Shown: one piece after another, positions 28,473-37,059 of the stretch | How positions within the stretch are numbered: the stretch's first letter is position 1 | How the letters are laid out: every line of letters begins with the position of its first letter | Assembly (NCBI RefSeq): GCF_029544075.1 | Contig: NZ_JAJQJH010000001.1 | Coordinates: 186,001-250,000, forward strand | Direction of reading: 5' to 3' | Source: Chromohalobacter canadensis | GTDB lineage: Bacteria; Pseudomonadota; Gammaproteobacteria; Pseudomonadales; Halomonadaceae | Length of the DNA stretch: 64,000 nucleotides | Notes under the pieces: generated by a model | Databases searched by the model: none | Told to the model about the DNA's origin: nothing | Seen by the model: the letters and a program-made list of their open reading frames with translations, nothing else | Made by a program: the position numbers and the translations under genes

Positions 28473-30110
28473 TCAGTCGAGTGCCGCCTGCCAGCGTTCG
28501 GCGTCGATCTCGATCAATGTCGGCGAGGTGCGCGAGACCTTGCTGAGCGCAAGATCGAGCGCGAAAGGGGATTCGACCCGGTGCGAGACGAGGCCGAACC
28601 CGTCGGCCAGGCGCTGGAAGTCGGGCGGCGTGGGGTCGACGCCGACGCGAGCGACGCCATGCGCATCCATGTAGCGGCGGATTTCCTCATAGCCGCTGTT
28701 GTTCCAGAGCACCACGACGACCGGCAGGCCTTCGTCGACGGCCGTGGCCAGCTCGCTCAGGGTGAACATCGCGCCGCCGTCGCCGACCAAGGCCACGACC
28801 GGCGTGCCGGGGGCGGCGAGCTGGGCGCCCAGCGCCGCCGGCAAGCCGTACCCCAGGGTTCCGTAACCGGTCGAGGCGTTGAAGTAACGCCGCGGCGCCG
28901 CGCGCTCGACGAGGTGATTGCCGGCATAGACCGGCGCCGTGGAGTCGCCGACGAGAATGGCCTCCGGCAGTGCCTTGTCGAGGGCCGTGTAAAGTGGCAC
29001 GAAAGGCGCCATGTCCGGGCGTTGCGGCAAGGCCAGGGCCTCGTGCACGGCGCGCACGCGGGCCGCCCCCTGGCGCGCGAGCGGCGCGGGGAAATGCGCC
29101 GCCAGTGCCTCCAGCGCGGCCTGGGCGTCGCTGACCAGCCCCAGGGCCGTCGTCTGGTTGCGCACCAGTTGCTCGGCCTCCAGGTCGATGCGGATGACGC
29201 GACCGATCAAGGTGAAGCCGTCGTCGAACACCACGTCGTAATCGGTTTCGCCGAGCTCCGTGCCCACGGCGAGGATGACGTCGGCATCGCGTGCCAGGGC
29301 GCGTACCTCGGGCCAGGTGGCGTTGGCGCCGAGGTCGAGGGGATGCCCGCGCCCGAGCACGCCCTTGGCATTGATCGTGGTCACGGTCGGCGCATCGAGA
29401 TGCTCGACCAGGGTTCGCGCCGCTTTTGATGCCTCCGCGCAGCCCCCGCCCAGCAGCACCAGCGGCGCCTGCGCTTGGTGTAGCCATTCGGCCGCCAGGG
29501 CAATGCCTTCGGGGTGCGCGCCGGCACGGTACAGTCGTGTCGGCGAGGCGGTGTCGGGAAGGTCGATGGGGGCCTCGAAGAGATCGATGGGGATCTCGAT
29601 GTGCACCGGCCCGGGTCGCGCCGACTGGAACACCGCGAAGGCGCGGGCGAGCACCTCCGGCAAGGCGCTCGGGTCGAGCAGGGTGTGGCTGAAACGGCTG
29701 ACGCCCGCCAGCACGTTCTGCTGGCTGGGCAGCTCGTGCAGGCGACCCTGGCCGCGTCCCAGGGTGTCGCGCCGATTGACGCTGGAAATCACCAGCATGG
29801 GCACCGAGTCGGCGAGTGCCTGGCCCATGGCGGTGGCGATGTTGGTCATGCCCGGGCCGGTGATGATGAAACACACCCCGGGCTTGCCGCTGGTGCGGGC
29901 GTAGCCGTCCGCCATGAAGCCCGCGCCCTGCTCGTGGCGCGGGGTGACATGACGCAGGCCGCCCGCCTCCAGGCCGCGATAGAGCGGCACGGTATGCACG
30001 CCGGGGATCCCGAAGACGGTGTCCACGGCGTAGCGGTCACGCAGCAGCCGGACCAGGGCCTCGGCGCAGCTTATCTGGGGAGAGGACGAGGCGGATGTCT
30101 CGTGTGTCAT
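28473..30110 (-). CDS. ThDP-dependent decarboxylase, 2-ketoarginine (5-guanidino-2-oxopentanoate) decarboxylase-like
   Basis: A 545-residue acetolactate-synthase-fold enzyme. The ThDP-activating Glu60 is in 'HVTPRHEQGAGFMADGYAR', and the diphosphate/Mg site is 'VGDGGAMFTLSELATAVDEG...VVVLWNNSGY'. 'VFGIPGVHTVPLYRGLEAGGLRHV' and 'HPTGYGTLGYGLPAALGA'-like 'NASTGYGTLGYGLPAALGA' resemble P. aeruginosa AruI more than IlvB/IlvI, and no ilvH-type small subunit is present. AruI converts 2-ketoarginine to 4-guanidinobutyraldehyde, which the ALDH and GbuA encoded nearby could process. It sits ten bases downstream of the YjiH-type gene. Confidence 0.8.
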   Translation of the reverse strand: MTHETSASSSPQISCAEALVRLLRDRYAVDTVFGIPGVHTVPLYRGLEAGGLRHVTPRHEQGAGFMADGYARTSGKPGVCFIITGPGMTNIATAMGQALADSVPMLVISSVNRRDTLGRGQGRLHELPSQQNVLAGVSRFSHTLLDPSALPEVLARAFAVFQSARPGPVHIEIPIDLFEAPIDLPDTASPTRLYRAGAHPEGIALAAEWLHQAQAPLVLLGGGCAEASKAARTLVEHLDAPTVTTINAKGVLGRGHPLDLGANATWPEVRALARDADVILAVGTELGETDYDVVFDDGFTLIGRVIRIDLEAEQLVRNQTTALGLVSDAQAALEALAAHFPAPLARQGAARVRAVHEALALPQRPDMAPFVPLYTALDKALPEAILVGDSTAPVYAGNHLVERAAPRRYFNASTGYGTLGYGLPAALGAQLAAPGTPVVALVGDGGAMFTLSELATAVDEGLPVVVVLWNNSGYEEIRRYMDAHGVARVGVDPTPPDFQRLADGFGLVSHRVESPFALDLALSKVSRTSPTLIEIDAERWQAALD

Positions 30111-30120
30111 GGAGCACTCC

Positions 30121-31512
30121 TTAAGCGACCAGCCAGTGGCCCATCACGACGATGATCGGCAGGGTGATGGCGGTGCGCAGCAAGAAGATGACCACCAGCT
30201 CCCAGAGCTTGAGCGGGATCTTGGACTTGAGCAGCAAGGCGCCGATTTCCGACATGTAGATCAACTGCGTCAGCGACAGGCAGGCGATCACGAAGCGGGT
30301 TAGTTCGCTCTCGATGTCGCTGGCCAGCACGGCGGGCAGGAACATGTCGGCGAAGCCCACCAGGGTCGCGGGGGCGGCCGCAGCAGCTTCGGGGACACGC
30401 ATCCACTCGAGCACCGGCACCATGGGATAGGACAGCCAGGTGAACAGCGGCGTGAACTCGGCCAGGATCAGGGCCACGGTACCGATGGCGATGACCAATG
30501 GCAGCAGGCCGAAGAAGATATCACCCACGTTCAGCAGGGCATGCCGCACCAGCTGGCGCGGGCCGGGGGCCTGGTCGGCACGTGCGACGGCCATGCCCAG
30601 GCTGTAGCGGAACAGGCCCTGCGAGCCGCTGTGTTCCTCGACGAGGCGGCAACCCACCGGTTCGTAGTAGGTGTCCGGCTTGCGCGAGAGCGGCGGAAGA
30701 CGCGGCACGATCACGGCAGCCACCAGGCCCGCGACCACGACGGTGAGATAGAACGGAATGAAGAGGTGGTTGATGCCGATGAAGCTGGTCACCAGCAGCG
30801 CGAAGGCAATCGAGACGATGGAGAAGTTCGTCGCGATCACCGAGGCTTCGCGGCGATTGTAGAAGCCGCGTTCGTATTGCTGGGTGGTGATCAGTACGCC
30901 CACCGTGCCGGAGCCCATCCACGAGGCGGTGGCGTCGATGGCACTGCGGCCAGGGAGTCCGAATATCTTGCGAAACGGCACCCGTACCAGGCTGCCGATG
31001 AACTCCATGAAGCCGAAGTCGACCAGAAACGGCAGCAGGATGGCGGCGAAGAAGAAGAACGTCAGCAGCACGGGGGCCAAGTCGTTGAGCATGACGCCGC
31101 CGGTGAAGGAGGCGGTCACGAACTCGGGGCCGATCTGGAAGTAGGTCATCAGCGCGAACAGTGCCCCCAGCGCGCGCATCACAGCCCATAACGGCGCCAC
31201 GTCGAACAGCTCGTTGAGAGCGCCCTCGCGGGACCAACTCGGCTTGGCGGCCTTGACGTAGAGCGTCAGCAGTACCGACGCGCAGAGCACCAGTGTGGCG
31301 ATGGCGGGCAAGGCGTCGCCGAGCCAGGCCTGAAGGCCGTCGGCAAGCATGCCCATGCCGATATTGATGGTGTCCCCCGTCGAGAAGGGCACCAGGAACA
31401 TGCCGACACCGATCAGCGAGGGAATCAGGAACTTGAGAAGACCGCGCGGGGTTAGTCGCGCGTTATCGGGGTCACCGCCGCCAGTGGCGGTGGAATCGAG
31501 GGATGCGGACAT
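30121..31512 (-). CDS. YjiH-family membrane protein (nucleoside-recognition/Gate domain)
   Basis: A 463-residue polytopic protein ('LLKFLIPSLIGVGMFLVPFSTGDTINIGMGMLAD', 'PAIATLVLCASVLLTLYV', 'VLLTFFFFAAILLPFLVDFGFMEFIGSLVRVPFRKIFGLPGRSAIDATASWMGSGTVGVL'). The 'LPGRSAIDATASWMGS' block is typical of the YjiH/Gate family. ATG 31512 (MSASLDST) is the likely start. It is the second gene of the operon, so a role in moving arginine-derived substrates or products (for example GABA or guanidinobutyrate) is possible but not shown. Confidence 0.85.
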   Translation of the reverse strand: MSASLDSTATGGGDPDNARLTPRGLLKFLIPSLIGVGMFLVPFSTGDTINIGMGMLADGLQAWLGDALPAIATLVLCASVLLTLYVKAAKPSWSREGALNELFDVAPLWAVMRALGALFALMTYFQIGPEFVTASFTGGVMLNDLAPVLLTFFFFAAILLPFLVDFGFMEFIGSLVRVPFRKIFGLPGRSAIDATASWMGSGTVGVLITTQQYERGFYNRREASVIATNFSIVSIAFALLVTSFIGINHLFIPFYLTVVVAGLVAAVIVPRLPPLSRKPDTYYEPVGCRLVEEHSGSQGLFRYSLGMAVARADQAPGPRQLVRHALLNVGDIFFGLLPLVIAIGTVALILAEFTPLFTWLSYPMVPVLEWMRVPEAAAAAPATLVGFADMFLPAVLASDIESELTRFVIACLSLTQLIYMSEIGALLLKSKIPLKLWELVVIFLLRTAITLPIIVVMGHWLVA

Positions 31513-31537
31513 AGATGTCACCACTTGTTGTTGTATG

Positions 31538-31555
31538 GCCCCCGGTATCGGGGGC
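31538..31555 (-). other. Intercistronic hairpin between gbuA and the YjiH-type gene
   Basis: A perfect 7-bp stem, GCCCCCG / CGGGGGC, with a four-base loop lies seven bases past the gbuA stop. No T-run follows, so it is more likely an mRNA-stability or partial-attenuation element than a full terminator. Confidence 0.45.
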
Positions 31556-31561
31556 ATGGGC

Positions 31562-32524
31562 TCAGCGGCGCTTGACGCCGGGCAGCACGCAGAGCATTTC
31601 GTAGAGCAGGGTGGCGCCCATCAGCGCAGTATTGCCGCTGGTGTCATAGGGCGGGGCTACCTCGACCAGGTCACCGCCGACCACGTTGAGGCCCTGGGCA
31701 CCGCGCACGATCTCGAGCCCTTGTGGCATGGTCAGGCCCGCGGCCTCGACGGTGCCGGTGCCGGGCGCCACCGAGGGATCGAGTCCATCGATGTCGAACG
31801 AGATATACACCGGGCCATCGCCCATCTGTTCGCGCACCTCGGCCATCAACGGCTCCAGCGACTTGTGCCAGCACTGCTCGGCGGTCACGACACGGAAGCC
31901 TTGCTCGCGGCACCAGTCGAAGTCATCGGCGGCGTAGCCAGTACCCCGCAGGCCGATCTGGACCACGCGCTGGCTGTCCAGCAAGCCTTCTTCCTGGGCG
32001 CGGCGGAACGGGCAACCGTGCGCGACTTCCTCGCCGAACATATGCTCGTTGACGTCGGCATGGGCGTCGATATGGATCAAGCCGACGGGGCCATGCTTGC
32101 GGGCCATGGCGCGTAGGATCGGCCAGGTCAGGGTATGGTCGCCACCCAGGGTCAAGGGCACGGCGTCATGCGAGAGCAGTTCGTGATAGTAGCTCTCGAT
32201 GATGCCGACGCTTTTCTTGAGGTCGAAGGTGTTGATCGGCACATCGCCGATATCGGCGACTTGCAGGCTATCGAATGGGGCGGCGCGGGTGGCCATGTTG
32301 TAGGGGCGCAGCATGCGCGATTCATCGCGAATCTGGCGAGGCCCCAGGCGCGTGCCGGGCCGATTCGAAGTGCCGATGTCCATGGGGATGCCCACGAAGG
32401 CGGCGTCGAGCCCTTTGGCGTTTTCCTGCATCGGCAGGCGCATCATGCTGGCAGGGCCGCCGAAGCGTGGCATGTCGTTGCCACCTAGCGGTTGGTTGAA
32501 ACGCGGGGTGTCGTGCTCGCTCAT
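31562..32524 (-). CDS. gbuA: Guanidinobutyrase (ureohydrolase)
   Basis: A 320-residue arginase/agmatinase-superfamily enzyme with all Mn ligands: 'LTLGGDHTLTWPI', 'GLIHIDAHADVNEHMFG', 'YISFDIDGLDPSVAPGTGT'. The N-terminal 'FNQPLGGNDMPRFGGPASMMRLP', the 'CWHKSLEPLMAEVREQMG' block and the 'LLYEMLCVLPGVKRR' end match my recollection of P. aeruginosa GbuA closely, better than agmatinase SpeB. The enzyme cleaves 4-guanidinobutyrate to GABA and urea. It is the first gene of the operon behind a sigma-54 promoter, opposite a sigma-54 activator gene. Confidence 0.88.
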   Translation of the reverse strand: MSEHDTPRFNQPLGGNDMPRFGGPASMMRLPMQENAKGLDAAFVGIPMDIGTSNRPGTRLGPRQIRDESRMLRPYNMATRAAPFDSLQVADIGDVPINTFDLKKSVGIIESYYHELLSHDAVPLTLGGDHTLTWPILRAMARKHGPVGLIHIDAHADVNEHMFGEEVAHGCPFRRAQEEGLLDSQRVVQIGLRGTGYAADDFDWCREQGFRVVTAEQCWHKSLEPLMAEVREQMGDGPVYISFDIDGLDPSVAPGTGTVEAAGLTMPQGLEIVRGAQGLNVVGGDLVEVAPPYDTSGNTALMGATLLYEMLCVLPGVKRR

Positions 32525-32579
32525 GCATCTCTCCTGGCAGTCACGCGGATTGTTATAGCGTTTTCCTTACCCTTTAATC

Positions 32580-32595
32580 AGCACGAACCGTGCCA
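32580..32595 (-). promoter_or_regulatory. Sigma-54 (-24/-12) promoter of the gbuA operon
   Basis: On the minus strand the sequence TGGCACGGTTCGTGCT matches the consensus TGGCACG-N4-TTGCW with one mismatch (the first T of TTGC is G). GG and GC dinucleotides are correctly spaced and a T precedes the element. It lies about 55 bases upstream of the gbuA start, and a sigma-54 activator gene is divergent. Confidence 0.88.
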
Positions 32596-32643
32596 ACTTC
32601 GCTGACGATAAATCAATGAGTTAGCGTTGCCTGTGATTCAAGA

Positions 32644-32691
32644 TTGCATTGTTTTTACCGCATGAGTGATCCACTATTGAATTGCAATGCA
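32644..32691. promoter_or_regulatory. Candidate upstream activator sites (ATTGCAWTG repeats)
   Basis: ATTGCATTG at 32644-32652 and ATTGCAATG at 32681-32689, the latter inside the near-palindrome TTGCAATGCAA, are about 37 bases apart. They would lie roughly 75 and 115 bases upstream of the start predicted from the sigma-54 promoter, the usual distance for enhancer sites. Confidence 0.4.
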
Positions 32692-32711
32692 AAAATGAAT
32701 CGAAAGACGGC

Positions 32712-34127
32712 ATGTCTGACAATGATATCGAGGCCCAAACCCTCAAGGCGCTGGTGCATACCGGACATGACCATGTGTTCATCGTCGACGTCGACGGTCA
32801 TGTGCTCGATGTCAGCCCCGGTAGTGCCGCGGTATACGGCATGAGTCGCGAGGCGCTGTGCGCGACCACGGTGCACGAGCTGGAGGCGCGAGGTGTGTTG
32901 TCCCCGTCGGTATCGCTGGAGGTGATACGCACCGGCCAACCGGCCCAGGTCATGCAACGTACCGGCACGGGGCGTCAGGTAATTGCCGAGGCGCATCCGG
33001 TCTATTCGGCGGGCACGTTGGTACGTGTCATCAGTCGCTCCATGGACATGACCGATCTGCGCCTGCTGCAGGACGAATATGCGTTGCTCCAGCGCCGCTT
33101 CAATGAGCACCTCAAGCGTGGTGGCAGTCCGGCATCAGGCGATACGTTGGAGTTGGAGTCGCTGGAGGTGCGCAGCCAGGTCATGCACGAGGTGGCGCAG
33201 CTCATCAAGCGCGTGGCCCCGACCGATGCCACGGTGCTGATGCTCGGCGAGTCGGGAGTCGGCAAGACCGCCTTCGCGCGCCAGCTGCATCGCTGGAGCC
33301 AGCGTTGCGATGGTGCCTTCGTGGACGTCAACTGCGCGGCGATTCCCGAGTCGCTGTTCGAATCCGAAATGTTCGGCTATCAACCCGGTGCGTTCAGCGG
33401 CGCCGCGCGCATGGGCAAGGCGGGGCTGCTCGAACAGGCCCACAAAGGCACGTTGTTTCTCGACGAGATCGGTGAGCTGCCTCTGGCCATGCAGAGCAAG
33501 CTGTTAAAGGTGATTCAGGACGGTTACCTGACACGGCTGGGCGATACGCGCGCTCGACGGGTCGATTTTCGCCTGGTGGTCGCCACCAACCAAGATCTCG
33601 CGCGCTGCGTGGAGGAAGGGCGTTTTCGCCTCGATCTTTACTATCGGCTCAACGTGATCCCTGTCACGTTGCCACCCCTGCGCGAGCGTCGCGAGGACAT
33701 CCCCGGCCTCGCCGAGCGCCAGCTTGTTCGACTTAACGAGCGTTACGGCATGGATAAGGTTTTGCATCCGCGGGTCTGGCCGGAGCTGATGGGCGGCGAT
33801 TGGCAGGGGAACGTCCGCGAGCTGGAGAACTGGCTCGAACGCGCCTGGTTGTCCGCCGAAGGCGGTGTCATCGGCGCGCCGATGGAGGAACATGACGTGA
33901 CGCCGGCGCGCGTGAGCATAGCGGCAAGCGGTGATAGCCCGTTGATGACGCTGGAAGAAGGGCGCTCCCTGCGCGAGACGCTGGAGGCCGTCGAGGCTGA
34001 GATCCTTGGCGAGTTGGCGATGCGGGTGTCGAGCACCTATGCCATGGCCGAACGCCTGGGCATCAGTCAGCCTAGTGTCGTGCGCAAGCTACGCCGCCAT
34101 GGGTTGAAGATCGCATCGCGCGACTAG
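32712..34127 (+). CDS. Sigma-54-dependent transcriptional activator (PAS-AAA-HTH)
   Basis: A 471-residue enhancer-binding protein. An N-terminal PAS-like sensor ('ALVHTGHDHVFIVDVDGHVLDVSPGSAAVYGMSREAL', about 10-120) is followed by the AAA+ domain: Walker A 'MLGESGVGKTAFARQLH', a sigma-54 loop 'PGAFSGAARMGKAG' (GAFSGA instead of GAFTGA), Walker B 'GTLFLDEIGELPL', and an arginine finger in 'FRLDLYYRLNVIPVTLPPLRERREDI'. A C-terminal Fis-type HTH ends '...AERLGISQPSVVRKLRRHGLK'. ATG 32712 (MSDNDIE) is preferred over an upstream TTG. It is divergent from gbuA and is the obvious candidate to activate that operon; the ligand is unknown. Confidence 0.92.
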   Translation: MSDNDIEAQTLKALVHTGHDHVFIVDVDGHVLDVSPGSAAVYGMSREALCATTVHELEARGVLSPSVSLEVIRTGQPAQVMQRTGTGRQVIAEAHPVYSAGTLVRVISRSMDMTDLRLLQDEYALLQRRFNEHLKRGGSPASGDTLELESLEVRSQVMHEVAQLIKRVAPTDATVLMLGESGVGKTAFARQLHRWSQRCDGAFVDVNCAAIPESLFESEMFGYQPGAFSGAARMGKAGLLEQAHKGTLFLDEIGELPLAMQSKLLKVIQDGYLTRLGDTRARRVDFRLVVATNQDLARCVEEGRFRLDLYYRLNVIPVTLPPLRERREDIPGLAERQLVRLNERYGMDKVLHPRVWPELMGGDWQGNVRELENWLERAWLSAEGGVIGAPMEEHDVTPARVSIAASGDSPLMTLEEGRSLRETLEAVEAEILGELAMRVSSTYAMAERLGISQPSVVRKLRRHGLKIASRD

Positions 34128-34139
34128 TTTCGCAACGCA

Positions 34140-34165
34140 ATACGCCTCCCCGGAGGGAGGCGTAT
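34140..34165. terminator. Hairpin between convergent activator gene and secF
   Basis: A perfect 11-bp stem, ATACGCCTCCC / GGGAGGCGTAT, with a CGGA tetraloop lies 12 bases past the activator stop and 22 bases before the secF end. There is no T-run on either side, so it is terminator-like by position and stem only. Confidence 0.55.
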
Positions 34166-34187
34166 CGAGCAGCAAGGCCGACGGGTC

Positions 34188-35096
34188 CTAAGGCAGTTCT
34201 TCTTCCTCGTCGTTTTCCTTCTTCGATGGAATCAGGTCTTGGCGCTGCAGTTTGATGGCCAGCAACAACGCGGCAGCCACATATACTGACGAGAAAGTCC
34301 CCGCGACGACGCCCAGAATCAAGGCGATCGAGAAGTTGTGGATCATGTCCCCGCCGAGGAAGAACAAGGCCAGTAAGACCAGCAATGTGGTCCCCGACGT
34401 CGCCATGGTGCGCGCCAGGGTCTGGTTGATCGACTCGTTGAATATCTGCGCCATATCGTCGATTTGCGACTTGCGAATATTCTCGCGTATTCGGTCGTAG
34501 ACGATGATGGTGTCATTGAGCGAATAACCGATCACCGCCAAGATGGCGGCCAGCACCGTCAAATCGAAGTCCAGCCCGAACAGCGCGAAGATGCCGAGTA
34601 TGATCACCACGTCATGCCCGAGGGAGATCAGGGCGCCGAGCGCGAACTTGTACTGGAAGCGGAACGCCACGTACACCATCACCACCGCCAGGGCCAGTAG
34701 CATGCCCATGCCGCTCTGATCGCGCAGTTGATCGCCGACCTGCGCGCCGACGAACTCGGCGCGGACCAGGTCTACTGAATTCGCCTCGCTGTCCAGAATA
34801 TCCACGACGCGTTGTCCGACATCGTTGTCGAACGTCTGCTGCAGGCGCACGAGGATGTCATTGGAGGTGCCGAAGGTTTGCACCTGGGCATCCTCGAAAC
34901 CCTCGTCGCCTAATTTACTGCGTAGGTCGTCGAGGGCTGGAGCTTGCTCATAACGGACTTCCACCAGCGTACCGCCGGTGAAGTCCAGGCCCAGATTGAG
35001 GCCTTTGAACGCCAGGGCACCGATCGCAATGACCGCGAGCAGCACGGAAACGGCGAAGGCTATGCGGCGTTTGCCCATGAAGTCTAACTGTCGCAT
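34188..35096 (-). CDS. secF: Sec export subunit SecF
   Basis: A 302-residue RND-type SecF with six helices. The periplasmic start is 'GLNLGLDFTGGTLVEVRYEQ' (the D-F-T-G-G motif). The membrane core has 'ALISLGHDVVIILGIFALFGLDFDLTVLAAILAVIGYSLNDTIIVYDRIRENIR' and 'NQTLARTMATSGTTLLVLLALFFLGG'. It drives late steps of protein export with the proton-motive force, together with SecD and YajC. It lies 12 bases downstream of secD. The C-terminal tail is Lys/Glu-rich. Confidence 0.97.
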   Translation of the reverse strand: MRQLDFMGKRRIAFAVSVLLAVIAIGALAFKGLNLGLDFTGGTLVEVRYEQAPALDDLRSKLGDEGFEDAQVQTFGTSNDILVRLQQTFDNDVGQRVVDILDSEANSVDLVRAEFVGAQVGDQLRDQSGMGMLLALAVVMVYVAFRFQYKFALGALISLGHDVVIILGIFALFGLDFDLTVLAAILAVIGYSLNDTIIVYDRIRENIRKSQIDDMAQIFNESINQTLARTMATSGTTLLVLLALFFLGGDMIHNFSIALILGVVAGTFSSVYVAAALLLAIKLQRQDLIPSKKENDEEEELP

Positions 35097-35108
35097 CGCT
35101 CGCTCTCC

Positions 35109-36959
35109 TCAGATCCAGATTTTCTTCAGCGGGCGCCCGCCGATGGTGAGGTTGATAAGGGCACGTGAGACCAGGATGGCGGTAAACATCGAGGTCAGAA
35201 TGCCCAGCGACAGCGTGACGGCGAAGCCTTTGACCGGCCCGGTGCCGATCGAGAACAGGATGACCGCCACCAGCAGGGTCGTGATGTTGGCGTCGACGAT
35301 CGAGGTGAAGGCGCGCTCGAAGCCGGCATGTATGGCTTGCTGGGCCGGCATCTTGGCTTTGATCTCTTCACGTATTCGTTCGAATATCAAGACGTTGGCG
35401 TCCACCGCCATGCCCAGCGTCAACACGATGCCGGCGATCCCAGGGAGCGTCAGAGTGGCGCCGAGCATCGACATTGCGGCGACCAGCAGCACCAGGTTTA
35501 GCCCCAGCGAGATGTTGGCGACCACGCCGAAGGCCTTGTAGCGCACCAGCATGAACAGCACCACGAGCAACAGGCCGAGTTCTACCGAGAGAATGCCCTG
35601 GTTGATGTTCTGAGCGCCCAGGCTGGGCCCGATGGTGCGCTCTTGGGCGAAGTAGATGGGGGCTGCCAGTGAGCCGGAGCGCAGCAGCAAGGCCAGGTCT
35701 GCCGCCTCGCTCGAGGAGTCGAGACCGGTGATGCGGAAGCGATTGCTCAAGGCGCTTTGTATGGTCGCCAAGCTGATGATGCCACGCTCGGTATAGGCCT
35801 CGCGCTTTTCGACCTCTTCACCGTCTTCCATCACCGTGTGTGTACGGGTCTTGTGCTCGATGAAGACGACCGCCATGTTGCGCCCGATATTGGAACGCGT
35901 GGCGCGGCTCATCATCGAGCCACCGGTGCCATCGAGGTTGATGTTGACCTGCGGACGGTTGTTTTGATCGAAGCTGCGGCTGGCGCTGGAGACATGATCG
36001 CCGGTGACAATGACGTCACGCATCAACTCTGCGCTGCGATTTTCGTCGTTGCGAAAGTTGAGCGTTTCGATCTCGCGCTCGGGCGTATCCGGGCGGGCTT
36101 CCAGGCGAAACTCCAGATTCGCTGTGGCCCCCACGATACGCTTGGCCGCGGCGGTGTCCTGCACGCCGGGCAGCTCGACGACGATGCGGCTGGGGCCCTG
36201 GCGCTGCACCAGTGGCTCCGAGACGCCCAGCTCGTTGACGCGGTTGCGGATCGTCGTCAGGTTTTGATTGACGGCATAGTCCTGCAATTCCTGTACGGCC
36301 TGTTCGGTGAAGGTCATTGTCAGGGCCGCGCCGCTACTGCTGTCTTCGTTCTCGTAGTCGAAGTCAGGGAACTGGTCGGCGATCAAGCCGCGCGCAGCGT
36401 TGCGATCGTCCTCACTGGCGAACTGGAACGTAATCGTACGGTCGCCGATCTCGGTGTCACGATAACGGATCCGCTCGTCACGCAGGATGTCGCGGACGGC
36501 GCTGGCATTCGCTTCCAAGCGTTGCTGGACGGCAGCGTCCATGTCGACCTGCAGTAGAAAGTGCACCCCGCCCTGGAGGTCGAGGCCGAGCTTCATGGGG
36601 GTGGCGGAAAGGCTGGCCAACCAGTCGGGTGTCGAATCGGCAAGGTTGAGCGCCACGGTGTAGGCGTCGCCCAAGCGGTCATCGAGTATGTCACGAGCAG
36701 CGATTTGCTGATCGGCCTCGTCGAGGCGAATCAGTGCACTGTTGCCATCCAACTCGCTTTGCTTGATGTCGATGCCTTCGTCCTCGAGCGCTTGGGTCAA
36801 GCGATCGAGACGCTCTTGATCGAGTGCGGTGCCGCTGGCGGTACTGCTGATCTGAACGGCGGGGTCGGCGGGGTAAAGATTGGGTAACGCGTAGATGATG
36901 CCGACGAGAAGTACGATGAGTATCAGCAGATACTTCCACAGGGGATAACGGTTGAGCAT
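35109..36959 (-). CDS. secD: Sec export subunit SecD
   Basis: A 616-residue SecD. The N-terminal helix (MLNRYPLWKYLLILIVLLVGIIYALPNLYP) is followed by a large periplasmic P1 region beginning 'LGLDLQGGVHFLLQVDMD', then 'RIVVELPGVQDTAAAKRIVG', and five helices starting with 'RTIGPSLGAQNINQGILSVELGLLLVVLFMLV' and including 'LTLPGIAGIVLTLGMAVDANVLIFERIREE'. The start at 36959 is chosen because it directly precedes the conserved helix. It is 100 bases from yajC; the region has no separate gene. Confidence 0.97.
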   Translation of the reverse strand: MLNRYPLWKYLLILIVLLVGIIYALPNLYPADPAVQISSTASGTALDQERLDRLTQALEDEGIDIKQSELDGNSALIRLDEADQQIAARDILDDRLGDAYTVALNLADSTPDWLASLSATPMKLGLDLQGGVHFLLQVDMDAAVQQRLEANASAVRDILRDERIRYRDTEIGDRTITFQFASEDDRNAARGLIADQFPDFDYENEDSSSGAALTMTFTEQAVQELQDYAVNQNLTTIRNRVNELGVSEPLVQRQGPSRIVVELPGVQDTAAAKRIVGATANLEFRLEARPDTPEREIETLNFRNDENRSAELMRDVIVTGDHVSSASRSFDQNNRPQVNINLDGTGGSMMSRATRSNIGRNMAVVFIEHKTRTHTVMEDGEEVEKREAYTERGIISLATIQSALSNRFRITGLDSSSEAADLALLLRSGSLAAPIYFAQERTIGPSLGAQNINQGILSVELGLLLVVLFMLVRYKAFGVVANISLGLNLVLLVAAMSMLGATLTLPGIAGIVLTLGMAVDANVLIFERIREEIKAKMPAQQAIHAGFERAFTSIVDANITTLLVAVILFSIGTGPVKGFAVTLSLGILTSMFTAILVSRALINLTIGGRPLKKIWI

Positions 36960-37059
36960 GGAAGCCCTGTCCTTGTTGCTGACGCAGAAGACAACCACCG
37001 ACCATAGAGCATGGCCGGTGGCGTTGAGGAGGGGCGGTTTCGCGCCTCCTGATAGGAGA

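Noticed and set aside
28425-29429. A 334-codon plus-strand open frame opposite the ThDP-enzyme gene
   Set aside because: It is an antisense shadow with arginine-rich composition and no motif, and it crosses the permease-decarboxylase gap.
28473-30110. Acetolactate synthase (ilvB-type) for the ThDP enzyme
   Set aside because: There is no small-subunit gene and no leader/attenuator, and neighbours are guanidinobutyrase and an aldehyde dehydrogenase. AruI-like patterns fit better, though substrate is unproven.
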